From Membranipora membranacea (lineage: Eukaryota > Bryozoa > Gymnolaemata > Cheilostomatida > Membraniporidae), in assembly GCA_914767715.1 (NCBI GenBank), contig OU612073.1:17732001-17796000 (forward strand): a DNA stretch of 64,000 bases, written 5' to 3'. Below the pieces are notes generated by a model. The model was not told the DNA's origin, did not search any database, and saw nothing but the letters and a program-made list of their open reading frames with translations. Position numbers and translations under genes: made by a program. Position 1 is the first letter of the stretch; each line of letters begins with the position of its first letter. Positions 50,201 to 62,200 of the stretch are shown here, piece by piece.

Positions 50201-53200
50201 TTAATGCTCGCAATCGAGATAATTATTGTCTCACTTGACTTAGGTAAGATGTGGCTTCTGTTGCGGCAACATTTTCTTATCTCTTCTCCGGAATTTAGCT
50301 GTGGGCAAATTTCCAGGATGTTTGACTTGGTTTCTTTCTCTTCCTTTGTCATTGCTTACACTCAGTTGGATAACTCCAGCTGCAGGTTCTGTAAGTTGTT
50401 ATTTCATTTTAATAATCAAGTAGGCTTAAACCACCTTCTACACACGCCATGCTCATGCCACTTCCATCTGATATCATCTGATGTCATCTACGTTCTGATG
50501 TATTTCAACAATCATCATATGCGAACGATCTCTCAGGTTCAAGTTTAATCTCTGCCTCCTAATTCTCCCCTATGGCTGACGATAGGCTGAGGCATTGGTA
50601 ACATGTCATTACCTTAATCTTATCCAATAATGGGGGTAATTTCTACCCAGATCTTATTTGGCGATAATGTACTATCTACACCATCATCAGGCTCCAGTCC
50701 TGTTATTTTGACATTATATCGACAAATTAAAATAGTTGGGGTCTGTCGGATCGGCCCTCAAGGCTTAGATTATCCCTATCACATCTGCATGCGTCTGGTT
50801 CATGAGTCTCTATGCAATGTCATGCCATACATGTGGATCACAGTAGCTAGGATAGATAGAGTTCTTGCACCCCTTCCCTGCATTGTAGGCTGAATTGAAT
50901 GTCGGCCATCGTCGATAAGACAAAAATCCGGAATCCTGATGTCAAGCCATGGTGTATGTCTTGCTGGCTCTGAAGATATATATACAGAATGAGTAAAATT
51001 GAAGATTACAGATTCATTCAACGCTTACATCTGTATTAAATTTCGCTGAAGTCCAGACGAAATTGTGTGAAATGTACCTGAAGATCAGCGTGTCTGTCAT
51101 AGCAAGGATATGTTTCCTTACCATGACATGCACGCTTATCTTGTATCAGTGGATTAGCTGGTTCCTAGCATAAAATTGTATGCCCTGTTAGTTGTGCACC
51201 TTTATCATTGTCATGATTGCATGCATTATCATGTCTTGATGTACTAACCGCTAGCATGGCTCACTTCCCATCTTCTTCAAGGTTCTGCAGCATTGAAGAC
51301 GACTCATACCAACCACTATAAATACCATGTACCCAGCAAGGTCGCTGGAACTCTGCCAAGAGACAAGAAAAAAGCTGCTGCTATCGGTAAAGCTGTTGCC
51401 AAAGGAAGAAGTACTATCAAAAAGAAGATTGTGCCACCAGCCAACAAGGTAGGCCCACAATTTTTATAATTGTTTCAAGTAGTCCAAGTTGAAGTTCTGC
51501 TCAAATCTGAATCTCGTAAACGGGAAAAGACCGAGTTTGCTCTACGTACTGATAGACATGGAGGACAAAGTAGAGAGAGAAAAGCATAATACGATGAGGC
51601 ATTCTGTTACGTAGCTTCACTCTTTACCCCACGAGACTTTTCAGCAGCCTAATTTGCCCACTTTCACTGGTGGTGGTGACCTGCTGATCTCACCTTCCAG
51701 TGCTTTGGTAGAGAACACCATCATGGTAGGATGATTTGCCAGAATCGCCTGTAGACAAAATAGATGAATAATTTGGCATTAGCAATAAATGGGTGGACAG
51801 TTTGAAAAATAATGCAGGCATGTAATTAGAATGGTTTCTATGTTCTGTTCAAAAAGATTCAATCAATTTGTATTGTTCTATGATGCAATGATTGACTAAT
51901 TTGAAAAGCTTTTGGAGAATATCATTCCCTCAGCCCAAATTGTGGTAATTGTCACTTGAGTGTATATGTGTTTTTCCAAGAATGCAAATGTGAAGGAAAC
52001 AGCAGTTTTTTTCATGACTTGCTATACCCTTTTATTATCACCTCTTATTGTAAACCTACTATGTAAAAAATGTGAGCCATTCAGCAATTTTATGCTAAAT
52101 TCCTAAATCCATCAGTGATCAAAGAGTGGTTTTTGTTATCCTGTGTAGTTGACCGAATTTTTGAATCAGAATTAGTAACTTTGGCCTCTGGGGTGAAATT
52201 ACTGTCAAAAAAGGGGCCCACTGTTCCATGTGTTAGTTGCTTAGGAAACGTAAATTTAGCGTATAGGAAGCACCTAGAATGATGCAAGTGATTACCTGTT
52301 GTTATCAACAATCAAATAAATATGACATGTGTTTCCTTGCTTGCTGAGACAAATTAAACAAGCAAAACATGTGAATGAAAACACAACTATATCAGGCATC
52401 ACTTCTAAAAAAACAACAACGCTGACTCGCTCAGGACAGCATTGGCCAGGAGTGACCCATCCCAGTAAATAGAAACAAAGACAAGATTGTGTGTGCTGCT
52501 TGCAAAATATAAGAATGTAGCAAATTAAATTGTGAGTCATGCAAATCATAGAAGCCAGAGATCGGCCATGTAACGGATCACCCTGAAACAAATGAGCCAT
52601 AATCTATCAATCAATTAGAACACTGACCTGATCTCATTCAAATCAAGACTGGATGGTAATGTGGTATTGTAAATGGTGTTGAAGTTTGATGCCTTGCCAA
52701 GAATGTTGTCTAAAATGTAATTGATCCATCTTAAACCAAAGTGACACCACCAAGCCTACTCCCCTCTAAAGTAGGGAAATCCGCCTGAGTCAGGAAGAGC
52801 ATGAATCATCACAGAGCCGTCTGGACATACATAAATCCTACTTTATGGGTTTAAAAAAAAGTATCATTTGCCTGATCATTGGCCGCAAGCATTTTTTCCC
52901 AAACCGCAAACCATACATTGAGCCTACCTACAGCAAAATACTCAAATCCCTACCATAAACCTAATGACCCGCCAACCTTGAGCAGCATGACTAAAATCAG
53001 GTTTTTATTGTAGTGACAGTGTAATCCTGTATTTAACTGATTTCAAAATAGTTATAGCACTAATGTGGTTTCTACAGCCAGTCATGCTCTGTCTAATTAT
53101 ACACCGACTGTCACTGATGATTCCTGGTATATGTTACAGTCATCAAAATGTTATGATTCTTTCATTGCCTCGTAGGTTGAGGAGGACACTACGTCGAGAC

Positions 53201-56200
53201 ACAGCGGCGGTATAAAGGATAATACACTCAAAGCCTCCGAGTCTGCTGCTGACGGAACAGAACCGATCATGTCTGATCCTGATATATACTCTGATGAGTA
53301 CTGCGACTATAGTGACTTTGACGTAAGTACTACCACGGACTCACTCTACTGTAGATTAGCTGAGTACACTAAGTCACTCTACTTTGGATAACCCATGTTC
53401 ACTAAAAAAATCACTCCACTTTTATTTTAGCCGGAATTTTGGCCTTTACCAGATACCATAGATATTTATACACTATATTCTTTGGTTCCATTGCCTGAGC
53501 CTGTTCGGTTAGAGACTGTAAACTGTCAAAAACTCTTGATGTCTTCTCCAAGGGTTGTGTTGGGGAGTAGTTGTTACCATAAACATGGACAATATACATG
53601 CTTGTTAACTACGAGGGTTTGGGGTATCTATGGTCTGAGCAATACTTGGCCTAAATCCGTAAACATGTAATGCTGGAAGTGATCAATCAGGTATAAAGCT
53701 ATATATTCGTATATTGCATTTAACTCTGCTGCTTACAGTCCGACTCTGACTGGGAGACCGATGGTGAACAGAGTAACCAGAGTGGTGTCGACCAAACTTC
53801 TGACAATCATTCAGCAAGTGCTCTACCCAATGCTCAAATAAACAATAACGACTACATCAACACCACCTCAAGTCAAGGACCAACCCCTCTCAGTCGAGAG
53901 GAGAGCTTGAAAAAAGGGTTCAATGATAGTGATTATGACACTTTTATGGAGAAACATGGCCATGAAATACTGAGGAGAAAGTCCTCTAGACTTGCTGAGA
54001 CCAATCTTCAAAGGAAATCTAAGTCTCATTTCTATGATGACGAGCAGATCGATTTGGAGGACTCGCAAAAGTTGGTAACACTGATGAGAGAACACAACAC
54101 AAAGAAAGAGAAAAGTCAGAGGCTCAAGAGAAGGTACGCCGAATTTAGTTGTCTTCTTGGATGATCATAACATGAATCTTTTATAGTAAGAAGAAAGGTC
54201 CACTCTAGGTTAGAAATGAGAGCGATTGCAGATCAACCAGACTTGTAAAGTGGTTTCTTGATAAGCCTTAAAGTGTCACATCAATGTTGATAGTAGTCTG
54301 ATACTTTATTTCTTCAATCAATTTTTTTAATATTTCAAGATTTAGGTGTTTCCATTGCAAGAAGTATGGCAGCTTAGATTTGCAAAAATTCCTTTATATT
54401 TGAGATCACAAATTGTACATGTGAAATTTGCATGTCATCCCTTATTTTACAACTGATCAACCGAAATTACATGTCCCACCTCAAACAAGCGGGAAGTTTG
54501 TGTCCCAATGGGTGAATCATTGCAAGGAAGTTTGTTTGGGCCCAGAGTGATTCAAATTCTGATTTAGGGACTCCTTCCAGATAGATAGAATTTATGATCA
54601 GTGGTTTATAAATTTGAAGCTGACAGTTCCAACTCTCTAGAATTGTCTCCCCGTGCTTTTACAACTCAAGATTACAGATAGTATACATAATATTTGTCTT
54701 AGATAACTCACATGACTATATCGCTCATTGTTCGATTGGTTTGAACGCAAGCTCATTACCCATAATACCGCACAGCTCTTAGACTCACTGTCTGTAGTAC
54801 GATATGAGTCCATATCTTCACTCAAGTACCTTACTTAGTCTGTAGTTTGCATGTTATGTATCTAGATCAAATATTGAGTCAATTTTGATCTGCTCGATTT
54901 GGACTGCATGGTTAGCTTTTACTGCTCGTTTAAATATTGGCTGTTAACATCATCATGTTTGCATGCAGCGAAACAACAGGATCCTCAGATTTTAGTGCGG
55001 AGTAAGTAGTTTCTTTTTTCTTTTGGAATACCGGCTAAGGGTGAGATTTGAACCTGAGTGTACCAAAGAGGGGTTGAATGGGTATTTCAAAAGTTCTTTT
55101 CTATTAGCAACCTTACGATAACTTTTTGTTTATGGAACAGGTTAGAGTTAGTGTTGGCATTAATAAGAGTTCCATGTGTGAAGGCTGTCCGTATTAAATT
55201 TACTGTCTATACCATGTATTGTACTTACGAACGAAATCTTAAACTTTAATTTGAATTTCCTGGTCTAGGCTTAGTTGGATAGAACCACGGTATGATCATT
55301 ATAACCCCTCATTTTTATGTCTAAACAAGGAAAAGCAGGTTGTTGTTCCTCTATCCACCACGCGAGCGCTACACCCAAGCAACAGCGCCCCAGGCCTCAT
55401 GCTCTCACAACAGGCATTCATCGCACATTGGCATAACCTTTTGAAAGCCTTTTGGTGATGCACGCTAATACTCACTTAATCTAGACAAGATAGTCTTGTG
55501 GTCATTCAAGATAGAGAGCCTAGAATTACAATTTATTTATCTAGTTTTGTGAGAGCATGAGGGCATGTAACATTGTACATCTGGCGTCACCTCATATATA
55601 ACAAGTCATCCCTTTACACTGGACAATAGCACCTCCTCTACAAAATTCAACCTTCTAGCTGCAGAAATCACACACGCATGTCAAACAAACTACTGCTTTT
55701 CTGCAAATCGCATGCTTGTATATACACTCGTCTGCCCCTTTTCTGGATGATTGGGTAAGTACATGATATAACTTAAGTAACTTATGACACTTCAATCACA
55801 AGTATTTCGATTTGAACTGTTACTTTTGTCCTCGTTCTAGGTTGAGACACTTACGAGGTAATATAAAGGACCTGAAAGACAGAGCAACTGTACAAAAACA
55901 GAGCTTAGTCAAATTTATTGGTAAAAAACTGAAGAAACCTAATGTGCCTAAGCCAGACTATGCATTAGACTCTGAGACCATTTGTGAAGAAGATTCTGAT
56001 GCCCTGGCTACAAGCATGGCGAATAAACCTCGCCAAATGAGCACATTTTCCACTGGCTCACATAGTGACTCACAGAGTGATATCCACAGCATATCTAGTC
56101 ATCACAGCAGTGTTAATCTGCATCACAGCAGTAGCAGTTTGCATCATAGTAACTCAGCAGCTTCAGCGGACCAATTACCTCACGCCTTTACCCCTAGGCC

Positions 56201-59200
56201 TAAGGCTTCAACCTCCAGCTCAGCTGATGTGAGACAGAAAACAAAAAGCTTGGGGGCTTTGCTGGTGCCCCCTCCTCTGCCACCCAGAAACACCAGGTCT
56301 CAATACTTGTAAGTGTGTCTGTGATAAGTCAAGTAGCCCTTGTGTCTGCAACATGTTTGTACCATGTGTCAACATCCTGGCCACCTAAGTTAGAGTACCC
56401 TTGTGATACTGAAGAGCAAAGAAAATACTTATCTTAGGCCTACTTCTTTGGTAGGAAGGTAGTTCAATTTGCCACCCATGCAGAGTTGGAACACTTAAAC
56501 TGGTTACAAGCCGAATAGGTGTTGGTTGCCATATCCAACTCTTTGGTTGGATACTGAATGAAGCACCCAATATTTCTTTACTTTAACACAGTCGTGTCTG
56601 TATAACTTGTATTTCATTTGAAAACGGTAGTTTGGGTTGATACTAGTAGGCATTTAATTTTTAATAAGATTTTGTGACTATCCATGTTTTATATCTTCAG
56701 TCCCTCAACTGAGAATTTAGCAGAAGACTTGCCGCCTCCCCCTCCACCGGTGAGAAGCACATCTCTTGCAGTATCTCCCTCTGACGACGGACCAAATGTC
56801 CTGGTCAACACTAATCTCTCTGTATGCAGATCAGACTCACAGGCCAGCTCTGCTGCTAGCACCTCATCTGGGTACGTGAAATTGCATATCTAGCAGATTT
56901 TTCCCTACTGTATATTTGAATTTTCCTACTGAGTAGAAGAATTCAGTGATACAGAAAAATAATTTGGTTCAACAGACTGTGCTAATAATGAACCTAAACA
57001 AATAATTAATTCATGTCAACCAAATGTAGGAAGCAACCAGTCGACCTAGAGTTCACATATTTTTCTGCTTGAGCAAATTCACCATCCACATGAAGAGATG
57101 AAAACAGAAGAAATCCAGATTAGTGATTCATAGTCATATCACCTCTCGCCTTGAAATTGTTGTGGTAGTAGGCATCTTCATCAGAACTTAAAGCTTATCA
57201 AAACAGAGACATTTTCTGAGTCACGGAGTAATCATTGATGATGATGCAGGGTAGTACAACCAGATAACATATATAGCTTTATGTGGTCTCCATTGCATCT
57301 GAAAGTTCCTAATGGCCAGTGAGAAGTTCCCTAATAAGATAGGGGGAATTTTATGGCACTGATGGAAAAACCAACCACACAGCTGGTCACCTCATAATTT
57401 CTGTGTCATTTTTTGTATCCTCATGGTTTTTCTACAACTGAAAAACTGGGCTGAGACAAACAAGGCTGAACCTCCTTTATATAGATCCAAATATATTTGT
57501 ACTTGTCATCACAGATCACTCTTCTTTTTGTAGATACACTCCAAAGTTTATCAAAGCCCGCCCACAAGCCTCCCCTAGGTCACCCAAGGTCACCTCGCAG
57601 CATAATGATGCATCACCTCGTCTTTCTATATCATCAACACATATCAGTGAAAGTACTGAACTTCACAAGACTCACAGGTGAGCATGAATAATGTCAAGGT
57701 TACAGAAAGTGAAATTGTGTAGGACATGGATCATCTAGCCAAAAAAATAACCCCTAATGTTTTGCAATCACGGATTGTGAATAGCATATGATAACAGTCC
57801 AGTGTTTTGTACCACTTTGCGCTCAAACTTGGCTTCTCAAACAATATGGACCTGGTCATGGGTATGGCTACAGTAATAACAGATAATCCTATTTCCAGAC
57901 AACAAGATTCAAAGGCCAGAAAATCTTGCAAAATCATTACTATATTTCATCACAGAGTAAGGATATAACAAACTCTGTGATTTCATCTATGAGCCCAGTT
58001 CCTGATGCAAGGCTATCTGCTCAACAATTCCTTTTTGGCACAACATTGATCTCGATTTCATCGTCAATAACATCTTGGTCTTAACTCAAGAACTGGTTCA
58101 GTCATTATGTTTACCCACTTGAATGAGAACTTTCTCAATGCTTACATTTTTTGTACCTAGCAGTGAAATGAAATCACAGCCTCTCAAGTATTTATATTCA
58201 CACTGGTTGAACCTTTGACTATCAGTATCATTGATACTTGTTATGAGTTAAGCAAACAGTTATATGTATACAAAAAGAGTTGAACCTTCTTGAGTAGATT
58301 TTCATACAAGGGAGTGGGAAGAGGCTACCAGTACCAGCATGATAATCTATGAAAGGAATTGGATGTTGACATGACGCTAATATTGACTAGGTTGAATAAT
58401 CCTAGATGCAGTCACTGTTGCGCCACACAAAGTCTCTATGTACACCGTCTGCTAGAGTTTATATTTAATAGAATATTTTCACCCAGGAATGCCATTAAGT
58501 AATCTTACTCGTATGCTCATGAACCAATGATCTAACCTTGCCTTCTTTCTTTTTGTAGTTCACCAAATATACCCTCATCACCCGAGGGACGCACACCATC
58601 CGTCCCCGTCAGGAGGGAGAGCTGTAAATCACTGGTTGTAGGCAGCCAACCTGATGATGAGTCAATAAGACGCAGGAATGAAATCATCTCTTCAGCCGCC
58701 AGAACTAGTATCATAAGAAAGAGCAGTCTCAACGCTTCATCAATTACAATAGGTAAGAGAAGGCATTCATCTCAAACTGCAATCCTGGGGGTATTTCAAT
58801 TAGAAACAGCCAAAATAGCAATCTGATTGCTCACTCAGTGAGTGAGTGAGGCCTGCTAGGGTGTCGCTCATACATCGCTCACTCATTCATGGAACTATAT
58901 ACATTCTGAGTGAGCGATTTGGGAGCGATTTCGTCTAATTAAACGACCAAATGAGGGATAACTTTGAGCCATGTGATAGTGATAATTTTCTTTTGTAAAG
59001 CATCGCTCAATCTAATTGAAAGATCCCTCCTGATTGATATTAGGTGAGGGCTGTTCTGGCGTGAGAGCATGTCAGGATTTTCTGAGCCGCAGGAGTATAA
59101 TAGTTAGTGTTACTGACTGTCATCTCAGAGCAATGGCAGGTGACAACCATTATATATGGTCCTTCCCATGTCTTCTACCTTTACATAGCTTTAGGCTGGA

Positions 59201-62200
59201 TATTGACATGGTCAACCATCTGCTATCTCTAGCTATTAGGCGATAAGCATGATAACATGAATTATGGTAATTGGCGAATTGTAATCTTTGATTTCATTTT
59301 GAGAACATTCCAGTTCCAGAATAACAGCTCGGTATCATCATTATCACGTTAGTGATTGGCTGAGGGAAATAGAATTACACATCGATCACATTTATATTAA
59401 TCATATCCATTACCTCAGCTTCTGGCCTGGTCCGGGCTGGTTAGGATTTATCCACCATGAAATGGGTAATCAGGGCTTACAAACAACCAGAACCTTGAAT
59501 CTTTCTGTTGTACATAAAGACCTTGAATGCTCTACAAATCAAATAGTTGTAATATCGAGGGGTCTTGATCAGTATGCTCTTGTAACCAATAACATTGCTT
59601 GTTTTGTAGATGAGGAATCCCAAACCCCATCACTCAGCCAATCAGCTCCAGCAGAGAGCCTGTCAGTGCCTTCTGGTGACAGCGATGGATCTTTGATAGG
59701 AGGAGGTAACACTAGTCACGATAAACTAATAGAGGATGAACCCCTCTATCAGGAATATCATGAGTGTATGCTCAGTCATGTCAAGGCAAACTCAATCAGT
59801 AAAAGTGAGTTATAAAATCCTATTCTTTTAAATGTTTCACCATTCCTGCTGATGGTATGACTATGTGCCAAAATCAGAGATGTGTCTGTTTTTCTGTGGC
59901 GCTCTTTCTTCATTGATACAAGATGGAGGAATATGGGTATCCCTTTTCCTCAGACCATACCACTTCATAGTTCAAAATTCGTTTGTGTCAGCTTGAATTG
60001 CCTCAAAACAGCCTGCTTTTTCGAAGTCCACTTGTGCGAGGGAAATTATTCAACAAGTGGCTGATATCCTCACAATTCATCTCTTTATTCATTGTGGGAA
60101 TTTCTAGGTGGTGACAGAACAGATGATGATGAAGGTTTGTCAACCTTTTCTTCTTAGAAAATTGAGTCATTTTCCACTCTATAAAGTCTCCAAATGTTAA
60201 AATTACATGACATTGTCTCCTTGGCATAGTTCCGGAGTAATTGCCATGAAATCGATTGTTCTCATACTTTGCAAGTAGTAATTTTCATTTTTAACTCTGT
60301 TACATAATAGTCTCTTAGTGAGATACTTAGCATGTCTAAGGCTTGTCGAAGTTGAATCACAGCAAACAGTTACACTCTAACACAGCAACACTGTAAATTC
60401 TGTCACATCGTGCTTGTAAAATGAGTAACACTGGGGCAGGCCTACGTCAACAGCACACAACATGGTGTTTGAGTAATAGTAGAATAATAACACCTTACAG
60501 ACTGCACATTGTTTTGTTATGTCACTGCATAGCATGTCTCAACATCACCACAATAACAAACACCCACACCATCACTCAACGCTAAACGCAGGGGAAATTG
60601 ATGTTCATTAGGTGAACATTATTGCAGACTTGATATTTTCTTACTCCCCTCATAGAATGACTCAATTTTAGCTGGCTAAAAGTGTCATGTGAATATTGGC
60701 CCAACATGAATGAAACATTTTGATTTAGCTAGATATGCATGGAATGATATTGTAATAAATATAGTAAACATAAATAATGGCGTAGATTGTTCCCTAAGCT
60801 CATAGGGCCTTTTCTTTTATATCCTTTAGTAAAAGTAAAATGATTTAGTCTTCAACCATGTTATAGGTGGGATTTAAAGTCTGAACTGACTGAATTTTTT
60901 GTGCCAAGTTTGTTTCTCACTCTTTCATCTCAGTTCCCTGTCTATTTTCCTCTTATCTATCACCTTTCTCACCAACATAGCCGGTTTTCAGTTTGATAAG
61001 GGGGTACAACTCCTAATCATCAATCTGTAACTAGAATGATGTGTGTTCTTGTGGGTGGGTAAAGGACATTTAACATTATAATTATATGTACTGGTGAATT
61101 ATACAATATGATTTGGCCCTATTTTTGAAATAAAGAAAAAGCACATCACTCACACCGATTACAAATATAAATTGTTAACTAATACTTTTTACACATGTTT
61201 ATATGTTTCCTTCCTCGATGATCACATATTGACTCTTTTTTCATTGTAGCATCTACATTGATGAGAGGCGGACAGCCATCCCTTTCTCTCTGGTCGACCA
61301 CGGCGCAGGTTATAAACACAGGTGTTCTCGATCATATGAATCAAGAAGAGATCAAGCTACAGGAAGCCATGTTTGAGGTATGTTTGAGCCTTGCTCAATA
61401 CTCAAGTACAAAACAATGGATTATAAGTTTGGCAGAATTCCACTATCTCAACATTGCATGCATATCTTAAGCCCTATGTGAAGCCTGAACGAACCAGCGG
61501 CACACTGTATACAATGAGTATTTTTAATCTTTGCTGTATATGAATACATGAATATTTTATTTTGCTCTAAGTATACAAGACATTCATTGTCTGTAGATCT
61601 GCCTGGAAAAGTTTCCGAATGTAAAGATTGTCAGTTGTGTGATTTTTTGATTAAATCGTTAGATGATCAACCATTGAATGTCAGTTTTACTGTAAAATGT
61701 GTTTCCTATGGTCTCATGGTCAAGGCTAAAAGCTAGTCAGAAAGTGAAATCCATCATACCCAGTAAACAAACTTCTTTCCATCTGTACGCAGGTGATCAC
61801 CTCAGAGGCATCCTACCTAAGAAGTATTAACATGCTGAACAAAATATTTGTCAATTCTGAGGCATTCTGTAACGAGGAGATTCTTACCTCCAGAGATAAG
61901 AAAGCTCTCTTCTCTAATGTACTAGCTGTACAGGAAGTTTCAAACAGGTATGTGTGAGAAAACAATGGTAGACTTATAATATGGTCAACTAAATGTATGG
62001 GACCATCATATTGACAAAATGTAGTGGTTAGAGGAAAACCGCTATTACCAAAGCAGTACGAATCTTGGACCCCTTTTATTATACCATTGTTAGAAGTTCT
62101 AACCCAAAAGTTGTCTCCAAGCTTTCAAACCCTTGGTGGTATACTAGAGCAGCTGTTGACAAACTAGAACCAGAATGAAATTCATTGGTTAAAATATTTC

